Assembly (NCBI GenBank): GCA_950097015.1
Contig: CATNEN010000014.1
Span: 2,170,001-2,234,000, forward strand
Reading direction: 5' to 3'
Source: Macrostomum hystrix
Taxonomy: Eukaryota > Platyhelminthes > Macrostomidae
DNA length: 64,000 bases
Shown here: one piece after another, positions 55,101 through 64,000 of the stretch
Layout of the letters: the number at the start of each line of letters is the position of its first letter
Position numbering within the stretch: the first letter of the stretch is position 1
The notes under the pieces: model-generated
The model's database searches: none
Told to the model about the DNA's origin: nothing
What the model saw: only the letters and a program-made list of their open reading frames with translations
Translations under genes and position numbers: made by a program

Positions 55101-55534
55101 ATGCACAGTATTGGGCCAGCCAATCAGATGTAAGGAGCCTGATTCAAGCTGTTAGATGCACAGTATTGGGCCAGCCAATCAGATGTAAGGAGCCTGATTC
55201 AAGCTGTTGGATGCACAGTATTGGGCCAGCCAATCAGATGTAAGGAGCATGATTCAAGGAGCCTGATTCAAGCTGTTGGATGCTAAGTATTAGGGGAGCC
55301 AAGGAAGGTTAAGTTAAATGAAGTAAATTAGTTCTTACTAATAATTAAATTGTAACTTTTTTACTGAAATGATGTTTTGTTTATTTCTCCTTTTCTGTAC
55401 TTTTAAGCGTGAACTTTTCCGAGCGAATCCACGCGGCCGAGTCCGGTGGCTGCCCCGGCTGCAGACTGCGGTTTGGCAGGGACGCCCGTTTCGTCTGCAG
55501 CTGCGGCTTCAAGGCCACCGCCAACAAGGCCTGA
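51851..55534 (+). CDS. J-domain protein with polyQ tracts and two C2HC zinc fingers
   Basis: Seven phase-consistent exons: 51851-52706, 52787-52842, 53388-53643, 54044-54070 (a 27-bp microexon), 54194-54351, 54501-54724 and 55408-55534. They give 567 residues. Residues 7-73 form a J domain (DYYGILQVSSLASQRDIKKA, HPD at 35-37), which stimulates Hsp70 ATPase. A tract of 17 Gln follows, then KFKFWNGESYYSY, acidic Asp/Glu runs, and FEEFSKWRHNRSK. Two fingers of identical spacing, C-x2-C-x11-H-x3-C, lie at 292-311 (split by intron 2) and 403-422. The C-terminus has CPGC-x11-CSC (541-558). The fingers resemble the UBZ/ZC2HC class. I do not recognise a named orthologue with this combination; DNAJC-class is the safest description. 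Localisation is not evident, and no signal peptide or membrane segment is seen. A first ATG at 51851 and a second at 51854 are equivalent. Introns 3 and 6 contain tandem arrays and intron 5 a SINE fragment. Confidence 0.82.
52076..52126 (+). repeat. Coding CAG microsatellite
   Basis: Sixteen CAG codons followed by one CAA encode a 17-glutamine tract right after the J domain. Shorter CAG runs encode Gln at about 52227-52256, 54268-54293 and 54645-54670 in the same gene. Confidence 0.9.
53668..53895. repeat. 39-bp minisatellite in J-protein intron 3, about 6 copies
   Basis: The unit contains GCCGATATGTATTGAAATAG and TGTTCGGAACCCGATTGAA. The CGATATGTATYG core also occurs as dispersed copies near 539, 1006 and 35182. 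Confidence 0.9.
54395..54445 (-). mobile_element. SINE family 1 tail fragment
   Basis: GTACAGCTGTTCAGTCAATG followed by GACTGATGAGGCC closely matches the distal part of copy 3 (CAGCTGTTCAGTCCATGGAC). The tRNA head is missing. It is located in J-protein intron 5. Confidence 0.5.
54785..55290. repeat. 55-bp minisatellite in J-protein intron 6, about 9 copies
   Basis: The unit contains CAGCCAATCAGATGTAAGGA, GCCTGATTCAAGCTGTTAGA and TGCACAGTATTGGG. Each unit carries a CCAAT motif. Confidence 0.95.
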
Positions 55535-55639
55535 GCTCAAATACCTCTGCTCAAGACCTATATAGTGTATTTATTGGTGCTTATTTTGATTACGTCATGT
55601 ATTTCCACCTTGCTAATTTATCTTTAGTATGCTCCAGAT

Positions 55640-56440
55640 TGATGGAATAGCTGCAATCGACTGTTCCGTATGTGCTCAAGACTGCTCAGCTGAGATCAAT
55701 AGTTTATTAGTGTGCTCAAGACTGCTCAGCTGAGATCAATAGTTTATTAGTGTGCTCAAGACTGCTCAGCTGAGATCAATAGTTTATTAGTATGCTCAAG
55801 ACTGCTCAGCTGGGATCAATAGTTTATTAGTGTGCTCAAGACTGCTCAGCTGAGATCAATAGTTTATTATTGTGGTCAAGACTGCTCAGCTGAGATCAAT
55901 AGTTCGGTATTGTGCTCAAGACTGCTCAGCTGAGATCAATAGTTCGGTAGTGTGCTCAAGACTGCTCAGCTGGGATCAATAGTTTATTAGTGTGCTCAAG
56001 ACTGCTCAGCTGAGATCAATAGTTTATTAGTGTGCTCAAGACTGCTCAGCTGGGATCAATAGTTTATTAGTGTGCTCAAGACTGCTCAGCTGAGATCAAT
56101 AGTTTATTAGTGTGCTCAAGACTGCTCAGCTGGGATCAATAGTTTATTAGTATGCTCAAGACTGCTCAGCTGGGATCAATAGTTTATTAGTGTGCTCAAG
56201 ACTGCTCAGCTGGGATCAATAGTTTATTAGTGTGCTCAAGACTGCTCAGCTGAGATCAATAGTTTATTAGTGTGCTCAAGACTGCTCAGCTGAGATCAAT
56301 AGTTTGTTAGTGTGCTCAAGACTGCTCAGCTGAGATCAATAGTTTATTAGTGTGCTCAAGACTGCTCAGCTGAGATCAATAGTTTGTTAGTGTGCTCAAG
56401 ACTGCTCAGCTGAGATCAATAGTTTATTAGTGTGCTCAAG
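55640..56440. repeat. 40-bp minisatellite downstream of the J-protein gene, about 20 copies
   Basis: The unit contains GTGCTCAAGACTGCTCAGCT and GAGATCAATAGTTTATTAGT. It begins about 100 bp after the stop codon, so it is probably transcribed in or near the 3' UTR. Confidence 0.95.
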
Positions 56441-58204
56441 ACTGTTTAACTGAGCACTGAGCACACTACTTAACTGAGATTTCCAATAGTTCTGTTTGTG
56501 CTTACGACTGCTCAACTCGCAGCATTCAAATTCATACCATCATTTAGTCCTAAAAGTGCGCACTACTTTGTTGAATGCCGAAAAGTACTCATTTACCTTG
56601 TATTTCGTACCGTACCAGGCATTTATGTACAAATCGCTTCATTCTCTGCTCACAATTTCCCCGACCTATTTTCTTTCATAGTACATTTTTATAGCTTTTA
56701 GCCTACGAAAGCTGTTCTCATTCCGTCGTATTTTTACCTATTAAATTATACTGTTTTGTTTTGTAAATTCCTTAACGTAAATCGCTTTACTGGTCTAAAT
56801 TTTGAGGAGACGTATTATACTACTTACGATGGAAGCCGCTTGCAGTAGTGTGTATGTGGAATTCGTGTTTTTAGTGTTTTTTTATGTGGAATTTTCCGCT
56901 TAGACAAGTAGATTTTCACTGAAATACTCACAGAGACCAATTTTCGTATTTGTTTTCAAACCCGCCTATTATTTTCCTCTCACTGGATTGAAAAAACTTT
57001 CTTTAACTGAACTCGTATTACTAGTGTTCCGCTATAGAAACCGGAAATCAGAAAAAAGTATTCAATTTTCCTATTTTTACTTATTATAACAAAACGAGAC
57101 GACACGATCGATATTTATTATCTGATTCAATTGCTTCTATAAGCATAGATTGCTTAACAGATAAGTAGATATTTTATTTATAATTAGATATATGCATATA
57201 TAGATTATCTTACTTAACTCTGTGTTTTCGTCAGAAATAAATTCAAGATTTTGCTGATTTTAAAGCTCAATTATGATTTTCAGTAGTATGTACTGACTCA
57301 ATACTTGCAGTAGTATGTACTGATCAATACTTGCAGTAGTATGTACTGACTCAATACTTGCTGAATGTGTTTATGGGATTAGACATAACGTGTTCCACTA
57401 TCCCACACACATATTCACTTCAATTCTAACCAAAATTATGTAATAGGCCTCTAAAACATAAAGTTGTGCAAGTTAAATTTACGCGAGAAAAATAATTTGT
57501 TTAAAGCGAAACAAAAAAAAATATTTTCCGATTTGTTTAAATTGTCTAACAGTAAAAAATTTTTTCTGAAATGTTTGTTAAAATAGGCGCGAACCAAAAG
57601 ATATATTTTGTAATAAAATTTTGTTAAAACAATTGGAAATAAAACATTATATAAGCAGGAACTTTGGAGATAGAAATTCATCGTGTGCCTTCGGGACAAA
57701 CTTCCTCACAAACAAGCAAACATCCGAAATCTTAATTCTTTTGAAACTATACCTGAAGCAGAATATTCAGAGAAGGGAACATTTGCATGAACAGGAGTGT
57801 TCAGAATACTTAGAGGACAACGAAAGTAATACACGAATTTCGGAGTTTATCCATAGGTGGTTCAAAGGCCTAATTGCTGTGACCCTCTAATCCACAGGTA
57901 CGCCTGACGGATTAAGTGCATAACCGGTGCTAAAAGACCTCTCAGGCCACGTATACACGTACAAGAGAGAGATCAGAGAGAGAGAGAAGCGCTAACCTAG
58001 AGAATAAAGGTGCAAATAAGGAATATCTTAGGAACATTCCTTTGATAGCAGTTCCTTCTGCTTGGTGGCAGCACTACTAGCAATAAATAGTAACTTTTGG
58101 TAACTAAAGGGTAATAGTGAGAGTGTAACATTACAGTGGAGACTATTGAAGAGAGAGCCCTAGAGCAGTTACTTTTCCCTCCTTAATCTTTCTACCTGGA
58201 TCTA
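56441..58204. other. AT-rich intergenic region
   Basis: No supported gene. A triplicated 27-29-bp unit with CAGTAGTATGTACTGACTCA lies at 57283-57362. An 89-codon + ORF at 57621-57890 has no recognisable domain. A GAGAGAGATCAGAGAG run lies near 57964. Confidence 0.4.
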
Positions 58205-58530
58205 ACACTGCCCTCCCACTGCCCGCCCTCTACCCGCCATCTGCCCTCCCTCTGCCCACCCTCTGCGCGCCCTCTGCCCTCCCTCTCCCCACCCTCTGCC
58301 CGCCCTCTGCCCGCCCTCTGCCCTCCCACTGCCCGCCCTCTACCCGCCATCTGCCCTCCCTCTGCCCGCCCTCTACCCGCCATCTGCCCTCCCTCTGCCC
58401 ACCCTCTGCCCGCCCTCTACCCGCCATCTGCCCTCCCACTGCGCGCCCTCTACCCGCCATCTGCCGTCCCACTGCGCGCCCTCTACCCGCCATCTGCCCT
58501 CCCACTGCCCGCCCTGTGCCCTCACTCTTG
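58205..58530. repeat. 11-bp C-rich minisatellite
   Basis: CCCTCTGCCCG/CCCTCTACCCG/CCATCTGCCCT units of 11 bp are arranged in 33-bp groups. Strong C-on-plus, G-on-minus asymmetry. Confidence 0.92.
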
Positions 58531-59115
58531 CATTATAATGGTCATAATGACGACAAAATTAAGCACAAATAAATTGTGAATCGTTGAATTACAAAACAAA
58601 AGAAGGGCCGAAAAACACACTTGAGCAGTGCTCACAGACCTGCGTGAAGGCATCCACCCCAGGTCACCTGAGCAGTACAAGAATTGCAGAGACTGCATGG
58701 TGCTCGAGTAATATGCTGTGGCCGACAGAAGCACCGAGGGAGAGAGAGGGAGAGAGGGAGACAGTGAGCCGATTGTCAAGCGTTCTCTGAGTGGCATTTT
58801 GCTTGCATAATTTGAGTTAGCTTTGTGAGCTGGGCATGCCTGAGAACAAGAGAGCGGAGTGGGGGTGGACCAGCCCAACTAAAAACGCGCTGCCAGTCTC
58901 AAATTTTTAGCTTGCCAGTTCTGGGACAAGATGATAAGAACTACACTAACTGAGGCTAAATATTAATTTTAAGCCTCGCAACTTGGAGAATATTCAACGA
59001 TAGGAAAGTCTGAACAATAGAGAGTCAAGCAGATTGAAGGGCCAGCTACAACAGAAGCAGAATCCGAGTGAAAAGCGCTGACAGCAAAGAGTTGAATACC
59101 TATCGAGGCCGGTCA
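58531..59115 (+). promoter_or_regulatory. 5' flank of the EF-hand gene
   Basis: No array beyond a short GAGAGAGGGAGAGAG at 58739-58760. It should contain the promoter and 5' UTR; no core promoter motif stands out. Confidence 0.35.
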
Positions 59116-62043
59116 ATGGGAGGCTGTCTGGCCAAGGGCGGCGTCGATGCTGCTCAGCGGCGAGCGGCGATTGAGAAGTACAAATGTGAGTCCGCCTGAG
59201 CACATCTGCGAATTTCATTGAGTCGGTTTGTTAGAATGCACTCACTGGAATTTCAGTGTCCGATGAACAGCTGGCCAAGGTGGAGACACTTTTCTACGAA
59301 TGCGCGCACAGAAAAAGCTGCGTGAGGTATCCGGTAAGATAATGGGAAATTAGCCTGATGCAGTATCCGGTAAGATAATGGGAAATTAGCCTGATGCATT
59401 ATCCGGTAAGATAATGGGAAATTAGCCTGATGCATTATCCGGTAAGATAATGGGAAATTAGCCTGATGCATTATCCGGTAAGATAATGGGAAATTAGCCT
59501 GATGCAGTATCCGGTAAGATAATGGGAAATTAGCCTGATGCATTATCTGGTAAGTTAATGGGAAATTAGCCTGATGCATTATCCGGTAAGATAATGGGAA
59601 ATTAGCCTGATGCAGTATCCGGTAAGATAATGGGAAATTAGCCTGATGCATTATCCGGTAAGATAATGGGAAATTAGCCTGATGCATTATCCGGTAAGAT
59701 AATGGGAAATTAGCCTGATGCATTATCCGGTAAGATAATGGGAAATTAGCCTGATGCATTATCCGGTAAGATAATGGGAAATTAGCCTGATGCATTATCC
59801 GGTAAGATAATGGGAAATTAGCCTGATGCATTATCCGGTAAGATAATGGGAAATTAGCCTGATGCATTATCCGGTAAGTTAATGGGAAATTAGCCTGATG
59901 CATTATCCGGTAAGATAATGGGAAATTAGCCTGATGCATTATCCGGTAAGTTAATGGGAAATTAGCCTGATGCATTATCCGGTAAGATAATGGGAAATTA
60001 GCCTGATGCATTATCCGGTAAGTTAATGGGAAATTAGCCTGATGCATTATCCGGTAAGTTAATTGGAAATTAGCCTGATGCATTATCCGGTAAGATAATG
60101 GGAAATTAGCCTGATGCATTATCCGGTAAGATAATGGGAAATTAGCCTGATGCATTATCCGGTAAGATAATGGGAAATTAGCCTGATGCAGTCAGTCAGT
60201 CAGTCAGTCAGTCAGTCAGTCAGTCAGTCAGTCAGTCAGTCAGTCAGTCAGTCAGTCAGTCAGTCAGTCAGTCAGTCAGTCAGTCAGTCAGTCAGTCAGT
60301 CAGTCAGTCAGTCAGTCAGTCAGTCAGTCAGTCAGTCAGTCAGTCAGTCAGTCAGTCAGTCAGTCAGTCAGTCAGTCAGTCAGTCAGTCAGTCAGTCAGT
60401 CAGTCAGTCAGTCAGTCAGTCAGTCAGTCAGTCAGTCAGTCAGTCAGTCAGTCAGTCAGTCAGTCAGTCAGTCAGTCAGTCAGTCAGTCAGTCAGTCAGT
60501 CAGTCAGTCAGTCAGTCAGTCAGTCAGTCAGTCAGTCAGTCAGTCAGTCAGTCAGTCAGTCAGTCAGTCAGTCAGTCAGTCAGTCAGTCAGTCAGTCAGT
60601 CAGTCAGTCAGTCAGTCAGTCAGTCAGTCAGTCAGTCAGTCAGTCAGTCAGTCAGTCAGTCAGTCAGTCAGTCAGTCAGTCAGTCAGTCAGTCAGTCAGT
60701 CAGTCAGTCAGTCAGTCAGTCAGTCAGTCAGTCAGTCAGTCAGTCAGTCAGTCAGTCAGTCAGTCAGTCAGTCAGTCAGTCAGTCAGTCAGTCAGTCAGT
60801 CAGTCAGTCAGTCAGTCAGTCAGTCAGTCAGTCAGTCAGTCAGTCAGTCAGTCAGTCAGTCAGTCAGTCAGTCAGTCAGTCAGTCAGTCAGTCAGTCAGT
60901 CAGTCAGTCAGTCAGTCAGTCAGTCAGTCAGTCAGTCAGTCAGTCAGTCAGTCAGTCAGTCAGTCAGTCAGTCAGTCAGTCAGTCAGTCAGTCAGTCAGT
61001 CAGTCAGTCAGTTTATTAAGTCGTCATTCACTCGGTCAGCTCTAAAGATTCTGTGAACGGGTTCCAGGGTTTCCGCAGTCTGTACGCCGCGTCTCGCTTC
61101 GAGCACAGCGAGGAGGACATCGAGACCGTGTTCTGCGTGCTGGCGAAGCCGCCCTCCCTGGACGGCTCAATCGACTTTGATTCATTTGTGAGGCTGACGC
61201 TGCTGTGCAACCGCGGCAAGGAGGTCGAGGGAGCGAGCGATGAGGACCGAATGAAGGGTGAGCGTTTTGGCTTTTCCCCCGCGGTGTCAGCTGTCAGTGA
61301 CTGTGTCAGCTGTGAGTTTTCAGTGAGTGTGTCAGCTGTCAGTTTTCAGTGAGTGTGTCAGCTGTCAGTAATTGTGTCAGCTGTCAGTGAGTGTGTCAAC
61401 GAGTGTGTCAACGAGTGTGTCAACGAGTGTGTCAGCGAGTGTGTCAGCGAGTGTGTCAGCGAGTGTGTCAGCGAGTGTGTCAGCGAGTGTGTCAGCGAGT
61501 GTGTCAGCTCTCGTGCTCAGCCTAAGTCCTTGGTGTTCCCGCAGTGCTATTCGATGTGATGGACTCGGACCACAGCGAAGCGATTTCGGAGGCCGAGTTT
61601 CAGCGCTTCGTTCTTAACTTTGTGGACGACGAGACGACGACGAACAAGATGTTTGGCAGGCTAGACTCTGTGAGCTGCGTAGCTGCTTCTGAGCCAGAAA
61701 TTTTCCATTATTTAATCAATCAATAATCAATGAACCAGTCAATCAACAAACTATCAACTGATCAATCAATAAACAATTTATCGATCAATCCTTAAACTAT
61801 CGATCGATCGATTAATCAATGCTCTTATCAACTAAATGTTGCCGGTTGCAGCGATTAAAATCAAACAGAATCCAGAATCAGCGGATTATTATTCAATTAT
61901 TCAATCTGTCAATCTGTCAATCTGTCAATCTGTCATTGCAGGACAACAGCAGGGAAATAGATTTGGCCGAGTTCTGCTCATTCTGCAAGACCAACAGGAA
62001 GGTCTACCGAACAATGTGCTCTTATGTCTTCCCAATCGAATAA
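59116..62043 (+). CDS. EF-hand calcium-binding protein (CIB / NCS / calcineurin-B-like)
   Basis: Five exons: 59116-59185, 59257-59333, 61068-61257, 61545-61669 and 61942-62043 (stop), giving 187 residues. The N-terminus MGGCLAKGG fits an N-myristoylation signal (Gly2), with Cys4 as a possible palmitoylation site, so membrane attachment is likely. Four EF-hands are spaced regularly. EF1 (39-51, CAHRKSCVRYPGF) and EF2 (77-89, PPSLDGSIDFDSF) have degenerate loops. EF3 (119-130, DSDHSEAISEAE) and EF4 (153-164, DSDNSREIDLAE) are canonical; EF4 is split by the last intron. Two dead plus two live hands and the MGG start recall CIB proteins. NCS and calcineurin-B-like proteins are alternatives. For exon 2 I chose the donor GTAAGA at 59334 with acceptor TTCCAG at 61067, because it restores EF1 spacing. 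A donor at 59327 with acceptor at 61039 also keeps frame, but adds residues and breaks EF1. Confidence 0.82.
59329..60189. repeat. 36-bp minisatellite containing the 5' splice site, 24 copies
   Basis: The unit starts TATCCGGTAAGATAATGG and continues GAAATTAGCCTGATGCAT. The first copy overlaps the end of EF-hand exon 2 (TATCCG) and its donor (GTAAGA). Later copies keep GTAAGA or GTAAGT. A few A/T changes mark some copies. Confidence 0.95.
60187..61012. repeat. (CAGT)n tetranucleotide microsatellite, about 206 copies
   Basis: About 826 bp of uninterrupted CAGT follows the 36-bp array directly, starting from its final GATGCAGT. The 277-codon Ser/Val/Gln ORF is an artefact of the lack of stops in this period. 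Confidence 0.98.
61283..61512. repeat. 10-bp GTGTCAGCGA array in EF-hand intron 3
   Basis: Starts with loosely spaced GTGTCAGCTGTCAGT and tightens into GTGTCAACGA and GTGTCAGCGA decamers. It ends about 30 bp before the acceptor of exon 61545. Confidence 0.9.
61715..61935. repeat. ATCA/ATCG-rich and CAATCTGT repeats in EF-hand intron 4
   Basis: AATCAATCAATAATCAATGA and ATCGATCGATTAATCAAT stretches, then four copies of CAATCTGT, end immediately before the acceptor of the last exon. Confidence 0.75.
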
Positions 62044-62165
62044 CTGCTTGTCCTGTCAAATGTACTGTAACTATGGATACTTTTTGTACTCTTATCGCTT
62101 GCAAAGCTGTCAACCCCAGGTCAATATTGATTGATTGACTTGTGATTTGGTTGCTAAATGGGTAG

Positions 62166-62171
62166 AATAAA
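62166..62171 (+). promoter_or_regulatory. poly(A) signal AATAAA of the EF-hand gene
   Basis: A canonical hexamer 123 bases after the EF-hand stop codon, followed by a T-rich and GT-containing stretch. Confidence 0.65.
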
Positions 62172-62510
62172 ACAACACCTCACCGCTCGTGCCCCCTGTT
62201 TATGACCTTGCTCATATCCTGCGTATGATCGAGCTCATGCCTTGCTTATGACCCTATTTATGACCCTGCTCATATCCTATTTATGACCCTGCTCACGTAC
62301 CTGCTCAGTGGTAATGTGTTATTTACTGCTCATTTCTGAGTCGCGCATTAGTCCGGTAAATTTGAGGCACGAAAAGTAAAATAGTTTTCGAAGCCAAATT
62401 TTCAGTCAATGAATTGGAAACTTTCAAATTGGAGTTTTTTTATTAATTAATTTTATGACAAAACCAGAAACTAACTACGAAACGGAATAAAACAGTCTAT
62501 GATAGTACGG
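62172..62510. other. Intergenic spacer between converging genes
   Basis: A short degenerate repeat of TATGACCCTGCTCATATCCT type lies at 62200-62310. Otherwise unique AT-rich sequence without a gene. Confidence 0.4.
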
Positions 62511-63045
62511 AAATAGAGAGTGACAGACACAGAGTGACCTAGATGGAGAGTGACAGACATGGAGTGATCTAGATGGAGAGTGACAGACACAGAGTGATCT
62601 AGATGGAGAGTTACAGACACAGAGTGATCTAGATGGAGAGTGACAGACATGGAGTGATCTAGATGGAGAGTGACAGACACATAGTGATCTAGATGGAGAG
62701 TGACAGACACAAAGTGATCTAGATGGAGAGTGACAGACACAGAGTGATCTAGATGGAGAGTGACAGACACAGAGTGATCTAGATGGAGAGTGACAGACAT
62801 GGAGTGATCTAGATGGAGAGTGACAGACATGGAGTGATCTAGATGGAGAGTGACAGACACAAAGTGATCTAGATGGAGAGTGACAGACACAGAGTGATCT
62901 AGATGGAGAGTGACAGACAAGGAGTGATCTAGATGGAGAGTGACAGACACAAAGTGATCTAGATGGAGAGTGACAGACACAAAGTGATCTAGATGGAGAG
63001 TGACAGACACAGAGTGATCTAGATGGAGAGTGACAGACAAGGTGG
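62511..63045. repeat. 30-bp minisatellite, 18 copies
   Basis: The unit contains AGATGGAGAGTGACAGACAC and AGAGTGATCT. The period is exactly 30 bp. Variants are ACATGG/ACACAG/ACACAA. It ends about 10 bp beyond the tyrosinase stop codon. Confidence 0.96.
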
Positions 63046-63054
63046 ATGCATGAT

Positions 63055-64000
63055 CTATCCCTTGGCGGCATGCGGGTGCTGCTCCAGGAAGCGGTTCAGC
63101 TGGTCCTGGAAGTGCCGGCTGTGCAGTCGGTACTGCGGATGCAGGAAGCCACGGCGGCAGTTGGTGAAGTGCCAGAGGCTCGGCTTAGGCAGGCGGCCCT
63201 CGGCCTCCAGGCGGCGCCGGACGGGTTCGCCGAAGTCCAGAGTGTCGTACTCGTAGCCGAGGGCGGCGATGTCGGTGAAGACCTGCTCGTGCCGGATCGG
63301 CGGGTAGAAGCCGACCATGAAGCTCTGGCGGTCGTGGCCCGGCGACACGTTGATGTTGGCCATTTCGAACGGGTGCGGATGGTGGCGGAGGAACCACATG
63401 TGGACGATGCGGCTGACCTGGGAGTGGTGCATGAAGAAGATCGGGTCGTTGGGCGCCGTGGCTGCGCAGCAGAAGCTGCCGGTAACGGAGTCGTGCACCT
63501 GGCGGCGGGGGCGGGACGGGACGAGCGACTGGTTTGGCGACTAGTTGCAGACACTCAGAGTGAAGCACTTTAATCAAGACGTCACTCTCTCCACCTGTCT
63601 GTCACTCTCCACCTGTCTGTCACTCTCCACCTGACTGTCACTCTCTACCTGTCCCTCACTCTCTCGAGATGTCTGTCACTCTCTAGACGTCCGTCACTCT
63701 CCACCTATCCATCACTGCACCTGTCAATCACTCTTCACCAATCCATCACTCTTCATCTGTCCGTCATTCTCCACCTGTCTGTCACACTCTCCAACTCTCA
63801 ACCTGTCTGTCACTCTCAATACCTCTCCATCTATCTGTCACTCACTCCACCTGTCCACCTGTCAATCAAAGCTGTAATCACAGCCCACCTTGTTGTGCAG
63901 GGTGCCAGTTGAGCCATAGAACTCGGCCGGTCCGCAGTGGCCCTCCAGATAGCGCCCGAAGCCGCAGTTGTCCAAGTCCTGCGCCGGCTTCTTGAACTCA
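63055..64000 (-). CDS. Tyrosinase family protein, C-terminal part (runs off the window)
   Basis: Two minus-strand exons: from beyond 64000 to 63889 (ends AACAAG, donor GTGGGC) and 63498-63055 (acceptor CCGCCAG, stop 63055-63057), phase 0. The joined frame reads FYGSTGTLHNKVHDSVTGSF and continues APNDPIFFMHHSQVSRIVHM. This is the CuB half of the type-3 copper centre of tyrosinases: two His in LHNKVHD and one in FFMHHSQ. The usual Asp of the HHxxxDR motif is Ser here (QVSRI). These oxidases convert phenols to o-quinones, used in pigment, eggshell or cuticle hardening. The CuA half and any signal peptide lie to the right of the window. The C-terminus ends soon after a conserved-looking Phe/His-rich segment, without a membrane anchor. 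The intron carries a decayed repeat. A haemocyanin-like domain is the alternative, less likely given the spacing. Confidence 0.85.
63585..63870. repeat. CACCTGTCTGTCACTCTC-type array in the tyrosinase intron
   Basis: About 18-bp units, GTCACTCTCCACCTGTCT, with many substitutions (older array). It fills most of intron 63499-63888. Confidence 0.85.

Noticed and set aside
57621-57890. 89-codon ORF in AT-rich DNA
   Set aside because: No recognisable domain and no splice or promoter context. It could be remnant transposon sequence, but I could not show it.
60186-61019. 277-codon Ser-Val-Ser-Gln ORF
   Set aside because: Pure CAGT microsatellite inside an intron.
59257-61257. Alternative splice pair for EF-hand exon 2/3 (donor 59327, acceptor 61039)
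   Set aside because: It keeps frame but inserts a Ser/Lys/Asp segment that breaks the 12-residue spacing of EF1. The GTAAGA donor with the TTCCAG acceptor gives a clean EF-hand.

Overview
This is a eukaryotic, almost certainly invertebrate metazoan, nuclear window. The genes have GT-AG introns, and their proteins are animal families: a four-and-a-half LIM protein, a rhodopsin-class GPCR, a ZDHHC1/11-type palmitoyltransferase, a tyrosinase and an SR splicing factor. Coding exons are GC-rich and lie in AT-richer non-coding DNA. Roughly 40% of the window (my rough sum of array lengths) is tandem repeat, in more than 30 different minisatellite or microsatellite arrays. A repeat-laden lophotrochozoan would fit, for example a free-living flatworm such as Macrostomum, but the species is not proven from sequence.

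Layout, left to right. (1) 380-1134 +: last two exons of an SR-type splicing factor, with a tRNA-derived SINE in the intron. (2) 3203-4153 +: a leucine-rich protein of the ATP5S/DMAC2 type, next to a 28-bp minisatellite. (3) 4.2-10.7 kb: no convincing gene; three arrays, several hairpins and a palindrome. (4) 10814-12334 +: four-and-a-half LIM protein, two exons, with an intron that is essentially one minisatellite. (5) 14135-23704 -: PLP-dependent phospho-lyase of the ETNPPL/PHYKPL family, eight coding exons. Its 6.8-kb first coding intron holds three arrays (one of 3.1 kb), a SINE and a TATA-like site. (6) 24.38-25.08 kb +: broken 3' end of a non-LTR retrotransposon. (7) 25-30 kb: four arrays, no gene. 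(8) 30337-32997 +: neuropeptide-type GPCR in two exons. (9) 33-43 kb: giant arrays (20 bp, GA-rich, 31 bp, 44 bp, CTGACTCA-type). (10) 43133-50794 -: ZDHHC1/11-like palmitoyltransferase, nine exons, with arrays in several introns. (11) 51851-55534 +: a J-domain protein with polyQ tracts and two C2HC fingers. (12) 59116-62043 +: small EF-hand protein, predicted N-myristoylated. (13) 63055-64000 -: C-terminal part of a tyrosinase, running off the right edge.

Nothing suggests the genes form an operon or a shared pathway. The unifying feature is that long introns and most gene flanks carry private tandem arrays. In one case the EF-hand gene's 36-bp array appears to be built from the exon/intron junction, so the 5' splice site is present about 24 times in a row. 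Exon models were deduced by hand from splice consensus, codon phase and protein family resemblance, so they should be treated as predictions.
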